NCBI RefSeq assembly: GCF_036327775.1
Contig: NZ_CP109598.1
Coordinates: forward strand, 2,046,001 to 2,110,000
Source: Streptomyces sp. NBC_01498
GTDB taxonomy: Bacteria > Actinomycetota > Actinomycetes > Streptomycetales > Streptomycetaceae
Direction of reading: 5' to 3'
Length of the DNA: 64,000 nucleotides
Of this stretch, positions 1 through 13,366 are shown piece after piece (the stretch's first letter is position 1; each line of letters begins with the position of its first letter). Under the pieces are notes generated by a model, which saw only the letters and a list, made by a program, of their open reading frames with translations, made no database searches and had not been told where the DNA came from. The position numbers were made by a program, and so were the translations under genes.

Positions 1-156
1 GCGCTGCTGGACGGCGTGTTCGAGGCGGGGCCGGAGCCGGCGGACGACACCGGCCGCGACGGCACCGCAGGCGGGAGCGGCACCGGTGCCGGGAGCGGGA
101 AGATCTGGCGGGTACGGGCGGAGCTGCCCGTCGGCGAGGGGAACGGCACGTCATGA
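1..156 (+). CDS. C-terminal end of a sensor histidine kinase (5' partial)
   Basis: The reading frame is open from the left edge to a TGA at 154-156 (51 residues seen). The visible part is a Gly/Ala-rich stretch followed by WRVRAELPVGE, which resembles the last strand of a HATPase domain of NarX/DesK-type kinases. The stop overlaps the start of the response regulator in ATGA (153-156), so the two are translationally coupled, as expected for a kinase/regulator pair. The kinase assignment rests mostly on this coupling; the catalytic domains lie outside the window. Confidence 0.6.
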   Translation, partial: ALLDGVFEAGPEPADDTGRDGTAGGSGTGAGSGKIWRVRAELPVGEGNGTS

Positions 157-803
157 CGATCCGGGTGCTGGTGGCCGAGGACCAGTCGGCGGTGCGCGCG
201 GGGCTGGTGCTGATCCTGCGCAGCGCGCCGGAGATCGAGGTCGTGGGCGAGGCGGGGGACGGCGAGGAGGCCGTACGGCTGGCCCGTGAGCTGCGCCCCG
301 ACCTGGTGCTGATGGACATTCAGATGCCGCGCCTGGACGGGGTGTCGGCGACCCGGCGGGTGGTGGAGGAGAAGCTGGCCGACGTCCTCGTCCTGACGAC
401 GTTCGATCTGGACGAGTACGTCTTCGGGGCGCTGCGGGCGGGCGCGTCCGGTTTCCTGCTGAAGAACACCGAGGCGCGGGAGCTGATCGAGGCGGTACGG
501 ACGGTGGCGCGCGGCGAGGGCCTGATCGCGTCGGCCGTGACGCGCCGGCTGATCGCGGAGTTCGCGTCTCCGTCCGGCGCACGGTCGCCGGACGCGCCGG
601 ATCCGGCGGTGCTGGACGTACTCACCCGGCGGGAGCGCGAGGTGCTGTCGGGTCTGCGTGACGGGCTGTCGAACGCGGAGATCGCGGCGCGTCTCGACAT
701 GGCCGGGGCGACGGTCAAGACGCACGTCAGCAGGCTGCTGGGCAAGCTCGACCTGCGCAGCCGGGCCCAGGCGGCCGTGCTGGCACGGGAGTTGGGAGTC
801 TGA
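153..803 (+). CDS. NarL/FixJ-family response regulator
   Basis: A 216-aa two-component regulator. The N-terminal receiver domain (about 1-120) has the acidic pair in VLVAEDQ, the phospho-acceptor Asp in VLMDIQMP and the conserved Lys in FLLKN. A LuxR-type helix-turn-helix follows at about 150-212 (LTRREREVLSGLRDG, then NAEIAARL and TVKTHVSRLLGKL). The start is fixed by ATGA overlap with the upstream kinase. It should bind DNA after phosphorylation by that kinase. Target genes cannot be read from sequence; the adjacent chitinase has its own promoter and may be unrelated. Confidence 0.93.
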   Translation: MTIRVLVAEDQSAVRAGLVLILRSAPEIEVVGEAGDGEEAVRLARELRPDLVLMDIQMPRLDGVSATRRVVEEKLADVLVLTTFDLDEYVFGALRAGASGFLLKNTEARELIEAVRTVARGEGLIASAVTRRLIAEFASPSGARSPDAPDPAVLDVLTRREREVLSGLRDGLSNAEIAARLDMAGATVKTHVSRLLGKLDLRSRAQAAVLARELGV

Positions 804-873
804 CCGCCCGGCAGGTGGGTGGGTGCAGGGGGCATCGAAGGCGCGGGGGGCCGCGAAGAAGCCCCTCATGCCT

Positions 874-916
874 TTGGTCTGGACCTATTGACGATTGGTC
901 CAGACCTCCCTACTCT
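874..916 (+). promoter_or_regulatory. Chitinase promoter with two direct repeats (DasR/chi-box type)
   Basis: Two near-identical 13-mers, TTGGTCTGGACCT (874-886) and TTGGTCCAGACCT (895-907), lie 21 bp apart, two helical turns. They flank TTGACG (888-893, -35), which is 17 bp from TACTCT (911-916, -10). This matches the repeat-plus-promoter layout known for Streptomyces chitinase genes, and the repeat core resembles the DasR consensus ACTGGTCTAGACCACT. Inferred role: repression without chitin breakdown products and induction by them. Confidence 0.8.
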
Positions 917-1016
917 CACGCCACTGACTAATGCGCGACCTGTCGCACGAGTCGGGTGTCACGGACCATCCCCGGACCATCCCCGCACTCATATGAACCC
1001 ACTCGAGGAGTACCCC

Positions 1017-2882
1017 TTGAGCACCAAGACGTACCCCCGCGGAACCAGATTCAGATCCAGATCCGTCGCGGCCCTCACCGCGCTGCTCCTCCCCCTGGCC
1101 GCCATGGTCGGCCTGGCCTCCCCCGCCGAGGCCGCCGCGTCGGCGACCGCCACGTACACCAAGAAGTCCGACTGGGGCACCGGCTTCGAAGGCTCGTGGA
1201 CGGTGAAGAACACCGGCACCACCACCCTCAGCTCCTGGACCGTCGAGTGGGACTTCCCCGCCGGCACCGGCGTCGGCACCGCCTGGGACGCCACCGTCAC
1301 CAAGAGCGGCACCAACCACTGGACCGCCAAGAACCTCGGCTGGAACGGCACCCTCAACCCGGGCGCCTCCGTCACCTTCGGCTTCAACGGCACCGGCTCG
1401 GGCGCCGGTTCCCCCTCCAACTGCAAGCTCAACGGCGCGTCCTGCGACGGCGGCAGCGTCCCCGGCGACACGGCGCCGACCGCCCCGGGCACGCCCACCG
1501 CGAGCGAGATCACCAACACGTCGGCCAAGCTCAGCTGGAGCGCCGCCACCGACGACAAGGGCATCAAGAACTACGACGTCCTGCGGGACGGCGCGAAGAT
1601 CGCCACGGTCACCGGTACGACATACACGAACACCGGCCTGACCGCGGGCACCAGCTACTCCTACAGCGTCCAGGCGCGTGACACCGCCGACCAGACCGGA
1701 CCCGTCAGCGGCTCGGTCGCCGTGAAGACCACCGGCGGCGGCGGTACGGACCCGGGCACCCCGTCCGGCGACCAGGTCAAGCTCGGCTACTTCACCGAGT
1801 GGGGCGTCTACGACCGCAACTACCACGTCAAGAACGTGGTGACGTCGGGCAGCGCCTCGAAGATCACCCACATCAACTACTCGTTCGGCAACGTCCAGGG
1901 CGGCAAGTGCACCATCGGTGACAGCTACGCCGCGTACGACAAGGCGTACACCGCCGACCAGTCCGTCGACGGCGTCGCCGACACCTGGGACCAGCCGCTG
2001 CGCGGCAACTTCAACCAGCTGCGCAAGCTCAAGGCCGCCAACCCGAACGTCAAGGTCCTCTGGTCCTTCGGCGGCTGGACCTGGTCCGGCGGCTTCGGCG
2101 ACGCGGTGAAGAACCCGGCCGCCTTCGCGCAGTCCTGCTACGACCTGATCGAGGACCCGCGCTGGGCCGACGTCTTCGACGGCATCGACCTGGACTGGGA
2201 GTACCCGAACGCCTGCGGTCTGAGCTGCGACACCAGCGGCCCCGCCGCGATGAAGAACATGATGCAGGCCATGCGCGCCAAGTTCGGTGCCAACTACCTG
2301 GTCACCGCGGCCGTCACCGCCGACGCCTCCAGCGGCGGCAAGATCGACGCCGCCGACTACGCCGGCGCCTCGCAGTACATGAACTGGCTCAACGTCATGA
2401 CGTACGACTTCTTCGGCGCCTTCGCCGCGCAGGGCCCCACGGCCCCGCACTCCCCGCTCACCTCGTACGCGGGCATCCCGTCGGCCGGCTTCAACTCCGC
2501 CGACGCGATCGCCAAGTACAAGGCGCAGGGTGTCCCGGCCAAGAAGCTGCTGCTCGGCATCGGCTTCTACGGACGCGGCTGGACCGGCGTCACCCAGGCC
2601 GCTCCGGGCGGTACGGCCACGGGCGCGGCCCCCGGCACGTACGAGCCGGGCATCGAGGACTACAAGGTCCTCAAGAACACCTGCCCCGCCACCGGCACCA
2701 TCGCGGGCACCGCGTACGCCAAGTGCGGCAGCAACTGGTGGAGTTACGACACCCCGGCGACGATCGCGACCAAGATGGCCTGGGCCAAGAGCCAGGGCCT
2801 CGGCGGCGCGTTCTTCTGGGACTTCACCGGTGACACCGCCAACGGCGAACTGATCACCGCGATCAGCAACGGTCTGAAGTAA
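1017..2882 (+). CDS. Secreted GH18 chitinase with CBM2 and fibronectin III domains
   Basis: A 621-aa chitinase that cleaves beta-1,4-GlcNAc chains outside the cell. Start TTG 1017 is chosen because GAGGAG (1005-1010) sits 6 bases upstream and it gives a clean signal peptide (Arg-rich n-region, hydrophobic core, cut near SPAEAAA, about residue 41). Domains in order: CBM2 (about 42-145), fibronectin III (about 150-232), Gly-rich linker, GH18 barrel (about 245-621) with the catalytic DGIDLDWEYP motif (DxxDxDxE intact). An in-frame ATG at 993 has a poorer ribosome site. Expression is probably chitin-inducible through the two repeats upstream. A 16-bp terminator hairpin follows. Confidence 0.96.
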   Translation: MSTKTYPRGTRFRSRSVAALTALLLPLAAMVGLASPAEAAASATATYTKKSDWGTGFEGSWTVKNTGTTTLSSWTVEWDFPAGTGVGTAWDATVTKSGTNHWTAKNLGWNGTLNPGASVTFGFNGTGSGAGSPSNCKLNGASCDGGSVPGDTAPTAPGTPTASEITNTSAKLSWSAATDDKGIKNYDVLRDGAKIATVTGTTYTNTGLTAGTSYSYSVQARDTADQTGPVSGSVAVKTTGGGGTDPGTPSGDQVKLGYFTEWGVYDRNYHVKNVVTSGSASKITHINYSFGNVQGGKCTIGDSYAAYDKAYTADQSVDGVADTWDQPLRGNFNQLRKLKAANPNVKVLWSFGGWTWSGGFGDAVKNPAAFAQSCYDLIEDPRWADVFDGIDLDWEYPNACGLSCDTSGPAAMKNMMQAMRAKFGANYLVTAAVTADASSGGKIDAADYAGASQYMNWLNVMTYDFFGAFAAQGPTAPHSPLTSYAGIPSAGFNSADAIAKYKAQGVPAKKLLLGIGFYGRGWTGVTQAAPGGTATGAAPGTYEPGIEDYKVLKNTCPATGTIAGTAYAKCGSNWWSYDTPATIATKMAWAKSQGLGGAFFWDFTGDTANGELITAISNGLK

Positions 2883-2900
2883 CACACACCGCGAACGCGG

Positions 2901-2936
2901 CGAGGGGGACGGTGCCGGCGGGCACCGTCCCCCTCG
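2901..2936. terminator. Terminator hairpin after the chitinase gene (convergent)
   Basis: A perfect 16-bp inverted repeat (arms 2901-2916 and 2921-2936, loop GGCG) starts 18 bases after the chitinase stop. It lies between convergent genes and could act for both strands. There is no U-tract, as is usual in Streptomyces. Confidence 0.85.
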
Positions 2937-3019
2937 TCGTTTCCGTTTCCCACGTACGTACCGTCGGTCGATCGATCGATCGGACGGTCACGCGGTCGGG
3001 CGGTCAGGCGGTCGGGCGG

Positions 3020-3466
3020 TCAGGCGACGTTCACCCGCTGGCCGGGCGGCGCCGCCTCCAGCCAGGCCAGGAAGCCCGTCAGCGCGTCCTCGCTCATCGC
3101 CAGCTCCAGGCGCGTGCCCTGATGGACACAGCCGAGCACGACGGAGTCGGAGAGCAGCGCCAGCTCCTCCTCGCCCTCGGGCGCGCGCCGCGCGAGGACC
3201 TCGATGGCCGAACGCTCCAGGCTCCGGCGGGGCCTCGGGGCGTACGAGAAGACCCGGAACCAGTCGATCCGGTCGCCGCTGTAGCGGGCCACGCCGTACA
3301 CCCAGCCCTTGCCGGACGTATCGGGCTCCTCCGGCACGTTCCACCGGAGCGAACAGTCGAAGGTACCGCCGGACCGCTGGATCAGCCGCCGGCGCAGCCC
3401 GAAGACGAAGAGCCCCACCGCGACCAGCACGACCACCAGCCCGCAGACAAGCAGAGCGAGGACCAT
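3020..3466 (-). CDS. DUF2550 membrane-anchored protein
   Basis: 148 aa. The N-terminal membrane helix (about residues 1-24, MVLALLVCGLVVVLVAVG) is followed by a basic turn and a soluble domain with GTFDCSLRW and DRIDWFRVFSYAPRPRR, features of the DUF2550 family. Members commonly lie directly behind atpC in actinobacteria, as here. Biochemical function is unknown. A strong hairpin (3531-3580) separates it from atpC, so it probably has its own promoter or depends on read-through. Confidence 0.85.
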   Translation of the reverse strand: MVLALLVCGLVVVLVAVGLFVFGLRRRLIQRSGGTFDCSLRWNVPEEPDTSGKGWVYGVARYSGDRIDWFRVFSYAPRPRRSLERSAIEVLARRAPEGEEELALLSDSVVLGCVHQGTRLELAMSEDALTGFLAWLEAAPPGQRVNVA

Positions 3467-3530
3467 CAGTACCGACCTCCTCGCCTCATCGAGTAACCCG
3501 TACGAACAGACAGAAACAGGTGCCGCATCG

Positions 3531-3580
3531 CCTCAGCCGCGACCCGGTCCGGATCACTCCGGAACGGGCCGCGGCTGAGG
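3531..3580 (-). terminator. Terminator hairpin after atpC
   Basis: An 11-bp perfect outer stem (CCTCAGCCGCG 3531-3541 with its complement 3570-3580) encloses a further near-perfect GC stem. It lies 21 bases beyond the atpC stop and probably ends the ATP synthase transcript. Confidence 0.75.
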
Positions 3581-3600
3581 GTAATTCCAGGGGCCGTGCG

Positions 3601-3975
3601 TCAACGCACCGCCACGGCGCGCAGTCGGACATCGGCGCGCCGCTCGGCGGCCTCGTCCTCGGCCGACTTCGCACGCTCCAGCGCGCGCTCGGCACGCTGG
3701 GCGTCGATCTCGTCCGCCAGCTCGGCGATCTCCGCCAGCAGCGAGAGCTTGTTGTCGGCGAACGAGAGGAAACCGCCGTGCACGGCGGCGACGACCGTGC
3801 CGCCCTCGCTCGTACGGATGGTCACGGGGCCCGACTCCAGCACACCGAGCAGCGGCTGGTGACCGGGCATGACGCCGATGTCGCCGGACGTGGTGCGCGC
3901 GACGACCAGGGTGGCCTCGCCGGACCAGACACTGCGGTCCGCGGCGACCAGCTCGACGTGCAGCTCAGCAGCCAA
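3601..3975 (-). CDS. atpC: ATP synthase F1 epsilon subunit
   Basis: 124 aa, usual length. The N-terminal beta-sandwich begins AAELHVELVAADRSVWSGEA and contains the family segment GDIGVMPGHQPLLGVLESGPV. The C-terminal Arg/Glu/Ala-rich helical part (about 85-124) is the regulatory region that can brake ATP hydrolysis. It is the last gene of the atp operon, 123 bases after atpD; two hairpins in that gap may tune its level (see 3996-4083). Confidence 0.97.
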   Translation of the reverse strand: MAAELHVELVAADRSVWSGEATLVVARTTSGDIGVMPGHQPLLGVLESGPVTIRTSEGGTVVAAVHGGFLSFADNKLSLLAEIAELADEIDAQRAERALERAKSAEDEAAERRADVRLRAVAVR

Positions 3976-3995
3976 GGGTGGCTCCTCGGGTCACC

Positions 3996-4015
3996 ACCCG
4001 GCGTGGACGCCGGGT
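3996..4015 (-). promoter_or_regulatory. Hairpin upstream of atpC
   Basis: Perfect 8-bp stem, ACCCGGCG / CGCCGGGT with a TGGA loop, 21 bases before the atpC start. It could affect access to the atpC ribosome site or stabilise the mRNA. Confidence 0.45.
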
Positions 4016-4053
4016 GTCAGTCTGGATTGTATGGGGTTCACGATCGGCGGTTC

Positions 4054-4083
4054 GGTGGGGGGCGGTAAGGACCGCCCCCCACC
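4054..4083 (-). promoter_or_regulatory. Terminator-like hairpin between atpD and atpC
   Basis: Perfect 13-bp GC-rich stem (4054-4066 / 4071-4083, loop AAGG) begins 15 bases after the atpD stop. It has the strength of a terminator but lies inside the operon. Probable role: partial attenuation, or an mRNA 3'-end stabiliser, setting the atpD:atpC ratio. Confidence 0.55.
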
Positions 4084-4098
4084 GACGAGTCCGGGGAC

Positions 4099-6476
<2,378 letters not shown>

Positions 6477-6496
6477 GAGTCAGGTCCCTTCCGTCG

Positions 6497-8095
<1,599 letters not shown>

Positions 8096-8140
8096 CTGGA
8101 TTCCCTGCTCTCCTTGTTGGGCCCGAAGTTCTTTGGGGGT

Positions 8141-8157
8141 CTGGGGGCGACCCCCAG
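8141..8157 (-). promoter_or_regulatory. GC hairpin in the atpH-atpA gap
   Basis: A perfect 7-bp stem CTGGGGG-CGA-CCCCCAG lies about 45 bases before the atpA start. Sequences of this TCTGGGGG...CCCCCAG type are common between Streptomyces genes. Role unknown; mRNA stability or mild attenuation is possible. Confidence 0.4.
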
Positions 8158-8254
8158 GAATCTTCTGCAATTTCTGCACGGCCCAACCGGGCCGCAGTTC
8201 TTGATCTCTGTAAGTGACTCTGTAATCCGGAAATCACATACCGGCCGTCGGCTT

Positions 8255-9076
8255 TCAGCCGGCGAACCGCCGTGCCGCCTCGTCGAGACGTTCCGCGATC
8301 GTGCCGTTGACGACTTCGTCGCCGACGCGGACCGAGATCCCGCCGAGGACCGAGGGGTCGACATCGAGGTTCAGATGCATCGGGTGGCCGTACAGCCTGG
8401 CCAGGGCGGCGCCGAGGCGCTGCTTCTGGCCCTCGGTGAGCGGAACCGCCGACGTGACGACCGCGACCATCCGGTCCCGGCGTGCCGCGGCGAGCCGGGA
8501 CAGGGTCTGGAGACCCGCTTCCAGGCTACGTCCTCGGGGCTGGGACACCAGGCGCGTGACCAGCCGCTGGGTGCTCGGGTTGGCCCGGCCGCCCAGCAGA
8601 CTGTCCAGCAGGGCGGTCTTGGCCGGTGCCGTCGCGGCCCGGTCGGTCAGCGCGGCCCGGAGGTCGGTGCTGGACTCGACGATGCGGCCGAACCGGAACA
8701 GTTCGTCCTCGACGTCGTCGAGGCCGCCCGCCCGCTGCGCGGCGGTGAGCTCGGCGAGAGCCGCCAGCTCCTCCACCGCGTCGACCAGGTCACGCGGCTG
8801 CGACCAGCGGGACCGGACCATGCCGGTGACCAGGTCGACGGTGTCGCCGCCCAGCTGTCCGCGCAGCAGTCCGCCGGCCAGCTCGGCCTTGGACTCGCCG
8901 GACCGCGCCGGGTCGGTCAGGACCCGGCGCAGCGACACCTCGCGGTGGAGCAGCGCGGTGACGGCGGTCAGCTCGTCGGCGAGCTTCGCCGCGTCGGCCG
9001 ACGTGTTGTCGGTCAGCGCGTCGAGACGCTCGCGTGCGGCGGCCAGCGCCGCGCGGCTCGCTCCGTGCATCGTCAT
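8255..9076 (-). CDS. atpH: ATP synthase delta subunit
   Basis: 273 aa, the long actinobacterial form of the peripheral-stalk OSCP subunit (about 180 aa in E. coli). The start ATG 9076 overlaps the atpF stop in ATGA; the longer open frame upstream is a shadow of atpF. The C-terminal half carries the family end QKQRLGAALARLYGHPMHL then DPSVLGGISVRVGDEVVNG. It links F1 to the b-subunit stalk. Confidence 0.97.
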   Translation of the reverse strand: MTMHGASRAALAAARERLDALTDNTSADAAKLADELTAVTALLHREVSLRRVLTDPARSGESKAELAGGLLRGQLGGDTVDLVTGMVRSRWSQPRDLVDAVEELAALAELTAAQRAGGLDDVEDELFRFGRIVESSTDLRAALTDRAATAPAKTALLDSLLGGRANPSTQRLVTRLVSQPRGRSLEAGLQTLSRLAAARRDRMVAVVTSAVPLTEGQKQRLGAALARLYGHPMHLNLDVDPSVLGGISVRVGDEVVNGTIAERLDEAARRFAG

Positions 9077-9627
9077 CGGGCCGCCTCGACCGTCGACGCG
9101 CCGTCCTCGATCTCGTCGAGGAAGCGGTCGATGGTGCGGCTCTGCCGGGCGCTGTCCTCGAGGGACTCCCCGACGAGCTTGCCGGCGAGGTCGGTCGCGA
9201 GCTTGCCCAGGTCCTGGCGCAGCGCCGCGGCGGCGGCCTTGCGGTCGGCCTCGATCTGGGCGTGACCGGCGGCGACGATCTCCTCGCGCTGCCGCTGCCC
9301 CTCCGCCTTCATCTCCTGGATGATGGTGGCGCCCTGCTCGGTCGCCTCCTGACGGAGACGAGCGGCCTCGTGGCGCGCCTCGGCGAGCTGGGCCTTGTAC
9401 TGCTCCAGGACGCTCTGCGCCTCGGTCTTGGCCTCTTCGGCCTTCTCGATGCCACCCTCGATGGCCTCGCGCCGCTCGTCCAGAACCTTGTTGATGTTCG
9501 GGAGGAGCTTCCACGCGAGAAGGCCGAAGACGATGACGAAGGCGAGCAGGCCGATGACGAGCTCGGGAATCGGCGGGATGAGGGGATTCTGATCTTCCTC
9601 GGCCGCGAGCTGAACCAGGGGGTTCAC
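9073..9627 (-). CDS. atpF: ATP synthase F0 b subunit
   Basis: 184 aa. One N-terminal membrane helix (about 20-42, ELVIGLLAFVIVFGLLAWKLL) precedes a long charged coiled coil rich in Glu, Ala, Arg and Gln, the peripheral stalk. Start GTG 9627 has AAAGG about 8 bases upstream. The stop overlaps atpH (ATGA). In some mycobacteria b and delta are joined in one gene; here they are separate but coupled. Confidence 0.97.
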   Translation of the reverse strand: MNPLVQLAAEEDQNPLIPPIPELVIGLLAFVIVFGLLAWKLLPNINKVLDERREAIEGGIEKAEEAKTEAQSVLEQYKAQLAEARHEAARLRQEATEQGATIIQEMKAEGQRQREEIVAAGHAQIEADRKAAAAALRQDLGKLATDLAGKLVGESLEDSARQSRTIDRFLDEIEDGASTVEAAR

Positions 9628-9669
9628 ATCAGTGCCTTTCGTCTAGTGGTACGGAGCGGATCTGAAAGA

Positions 9670-10793
<1,124 letters not shown>

Positions 10794-11024
10794 CGCGGGC
10801 TCCTTCAACATGGCGCATGGGTACGGCAACCTCGTTGTGTCGGCGCGGCGGGACGCCGCGGTTCGGCACTGGACTGGTGTTTCGGATGTGGGAACGGCGA
10901 CCGGGCTGCTCGGAGCCTCGCGTCGTAAGAGCAGGCGTCAACTGGGGAGCCCGCGCCCTCGATGCCGCAGTTGGAACCGGACCATAGCAGGATCTCGAAC
11001 TGGCACTTATCCCGCCCCTACCCC

Positions 11025-11438
11025 TCATGCCGACGTACCCGTCTTCTCCGGCTCGACATAGAGGATTTTTGCCTTCATATGGGCACGGGCCTGAGCGGCG
11101 ACCCAGGTGAGCGTCGCGACCAGCAAGGTGATGGCGAAAGCCTTGGGGTTGAACAGAGTGGTGTCCTGGAACAGGGCCACGAAGACGAAGAGCGCCAGCA
11201 CTTGGGTCGTGTAGAGCAGCAGTCCCATGCCCTGGAACAGATGCGGCAGCGACCGCGCCGTGCGTTCCAGCACGATGAGACCGACCCCCATGAAGACGAT
11301 CACCACGACCACGCCCGCGGCGGCGCCCAACGCCCCCTTCCCTCCCGCGACCACACCACTGACCACCGCGGCGACGACGCCGACGGCGGCGGTGGGTACG
11401 GCGGTGTGCAGGAGCATCCGGACGTCGTTGGAGGGCAT
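11025..11438 (-). CDS. atpI: ATP synthase accessory protein AtpI
   Basis: 137 aa from ATG 11438, which has GCGGAG about 8 bases upstream. An alternative ATG at 11480 has no clear site. Four predicted membrane helices (for example TAAVGVVAAVVSGVVAG, VVVVIVFMGVGLIVL and AFAITLLVATLTWVAAQA). AtpI proteins precede atpB and are thought to help c-ring assembly or Mg uptake; the family is weakly conserved. It opens the atp operon downstream of two CRP-like boxes. Confidence 0.85.
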   Translation of the reverse strand: MPSNDVRMLLHTAVPTAAVGVVAAVVSGVVAGGKGALGAAAGVVVVIVFMGVGLIVLERTARSLPHLFQGMGLLLYTTQVLALFVFVALFQDTTLFNPKAFAITLLVATLTWVAAQARAHMKAKILYVEPEKTGTSA

Positions 11439-11564
11439 GGCGGCAACTCCGCTGGTGGGTGGGGCAGATGGTGTCGTCATGGACGAGTGACGGCCCGGTC
11501 CGAGAGTGTGTCCTCGGGCCAACGGACCGTCGCACTACGGTCCTTCGGCTCTGTCGCCGGGTCT

Positions 11565-11580
11565 CGTGAACGGTATCACA
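11565..11580 (-). promoter_or_regulatory. CRP-like box upstream of the atp operon (proximal)
   Basis: CGTGA-N6-TCACA matches the CRP/FNR-family consensus TGTGA-N6-TCACA at 9 of 10 positions. It abuts a possible -10, TAGTTT (11585-11580, minus strand). Inferred regulator: a CRP homologue. Confidence 0.5.
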
Positions 11581-11610
11581 AACTATTTGATGAGGTCTTT
11601 ACCATGAACG

Positions 11611-11626
11611 TGTGCTCACCGTCACA
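11611..11626 (-). promoter_or_regulatory. CRP-like box upstream of the atp operon (distal)
   Basis: TGTGC-N6-TCACA, 9 of 10 consensus positions, centred 46 bp from the proximal box. It lies just upstream of a weak -35-like TTCATG (11608-11603), 17 bp from TAGTTT, an arrangement that fits activation of the atp operon promoter. Confidence 0.5.
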
Positions 11627-11745
11627 CATGAGGATTAACCGGCGCGTCCGCACCGAATTGGGAGAGACTCCGCATGCTATAGGGAGTTGCCGTGGCAATT
11701 CTCGGCGGGGAATGGCCCGAGGGTGCCGGAAGAACCGGATACCGG

Positions 11746-13167
11746 TCAGTACGACGAGTCCGCTTTGCGGCGATCCGGGAAGCCCGAACGGGGGCCGATC
11801 GCGGTCGCCCCGTTGACGCCCGCCGGAAGCGGCGTCAATCCGGCGGCCGGAACCCCGTCGTCCGCCGTTTCCCCGGCCGTTCCGGAATCGTGAGCCACCG
11901 GTGACCCGGTGGCCGGCCGGCCCTCGCCCGGCTCCCGTTCCGCCTCACCGGCGGCGGAGGCCGGCTCAGCGGGGGCGGGCCGTGCCCGGCGCCGGTAGCG
12001 GGGCGGGACGATCGCCTCGGCCCAGCGCGGGGCACGCGGGGTGAAGCGCGGCAGCAGCAGGAGCAGCAGGCCCAGGGCGCTCAGCGCGACGACCGCGAGG
12101 ACGATCCACATCGTCGACATGGTGGACGAGGAGTGGACCGAGTACAGCACCACACCGAAGCCGATCAGGGCCGACCAGAAGTACATGATCAGTACGGCCC
12201 TGCTGTGCGAGTGCCCGATCTCCAGCAGCCGGTGGTGCAGATGGCCGCGGTCGGCGGCGAACGGCGACTGGCCGTTCCAGGTACGGCGCACGATCGCGAG
12301 TACGAGGTCGGCGACCGGGATCGCGATGATCGTCAGCGGCAGCAGCAGCGGGATGAAGACGGGCAGCGCGGCGTGGGTGGCCTCACGGGTCGAGCCGTCG
12401 GCGTAGATCTTCAGCGCGTCCGGGTCGACCTGGCCGGTGATGGAGATGGCGCCCGTCGCGAGCACCAGACCGATCAGCATGGAACCGGAGTCGCCCATGA
12501 AGATCCGGGCCGGATGCATGTTGTGCGGCAGGAAGCCGATGCACATGCCCATCAGGATCGCGGCGAACAGGGTCGCGGGCGCGGCGGGCTCGATGCCGTA
12601 GCCGTACCAGATGCGGTACGCGTACAGGAAGAACGCCGCCGCCGCGATGCAGACCATGCCCGAGGCGAGGCCGTCGAGGCCGTCCACGAAGTTGACCGCG
12701 TTGATGGTGATCACGACGAGGGCCACCGTCAGCAGCGTGCCCTGCCAGTCCGTCAGCGCGACGGTGCCGACGCCGGGGACCGGGATCCACAGGATGGTCA
12801 GACCCTGCATCACCATCACACCGGCGGCGATCATCTGCGCGCCGAGCTTGATCAGGGCGTCGATCTCGAACTTGTCGTCCAGGACACCGATCAGCCAGAT
12901 CAGCGCGGCGCCGGACAGCAGCGCGCGCGGCTCGTTCGACCGCTCGAAGACCGCGCCGAGATTCTGCAGATTGCTCGCGACCAGCAGACCGGCGCACAGC
13001 CCGAAGAACATGGCGATGCCGCCGAGACGCGGTGTCGGTTCGCGGTGCACGTCACGGGCACGGATCGCGGGCATCGCGCCGATCGCGATGGCGAACTTCC
13101 GCACCGGGCCGGTCAGCAGATACGTCACCGCGGCCGTCACGCAGAGCGTCAGCAGATAATCACGCAC
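11746..13167 (-). CDS. WecA/MraY-family undecaprenyl-phosphate sugar-1-phosphate transferase
   Basis: About 473 aa. A polytopic membrane enzyme that transfers a sugar-1-phosphate (probably GlcNAc-1-P) from a UDP-sugar to a polyprenyl phosphate, the first step of a wall glycopolymer. Family motifs: HREPTPRLGG, LIGVLDDKFE (Asp pair), NAVNFVDGLDGLA and the cytosolic loop GHLHHRLLEIGHSH. The last 100 residues are a Pro/Ala/Glu-rich tail without family match. Start: GTG 13167 has GGGG about 6 bases upstream; GTG 13179 or 13206 are possible. The same gene (rfe/wecA) lies before atp in mycobacteria. Confidence 0.9.
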   Translation of the reverse strand: MRDYLLTLCVTAAVTYLLTGPVRKFAIAIGAMPAIRARDVHREPTPRLGGIAMFFGLCAGLLVASNLQNLGAVFERSNEPRALLSGAALIWLIGVLDDKFEIDALIKLGAQMIAAGVMVMQGLTILWIPVPGVGTVALTDWQGTLLTVALVVITINAVNFVDGLDGLASGMVCIAAAAFFLYAYRIWYGYGIEPAAPATLFAAILMGMCIGFLPHNMHPARIFMGDSGSMLIGLVLATGAISITGQVDPDALKIYADGSTREATHAALPVFIPLLLPLTIIAIPVADLVLAIVRRTWNGQSPFAADRGHLHHRLLEIGHSHSRAVLIMYFWSALIGFGVVLYSVHSSSTMSTMWIVLAVVALSALGLLLLLLPRFTPRAPRWAEAIVPPRYRRRARPAPAEPASAAGEAEREPGEGRPATGSPVAHDSGTAGETADDGVPAAGLTPLPAGVNGATAIGPRSGFPDRRKADSSY

Positions 13168-13366
13168 AGGCTGCCCCACAGATATCGCCGGCCGTCCGGG
13201 CCACACAGATTAACTCGCGACAGGACGGCTGTTGGAACGCGCGTGGCCACATGAGGTAAGGACTTACACGGCGGCGCGATGGTTGCACAAACTCGTCCCA
13301 CCTTAAGCCCCGCCGGGCCCCTCACCGTACGTCGCCCCTGTTCAACGGTGTGCGAGCGGGCCGGTG

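Noticed and set aside
885..2885. A 666-codon minus-strand open frame opposite the chitinase
   Set aside because: Antisense shadow; the chitinase on the plus strand has signal peptide, promoter and catalytic motif.
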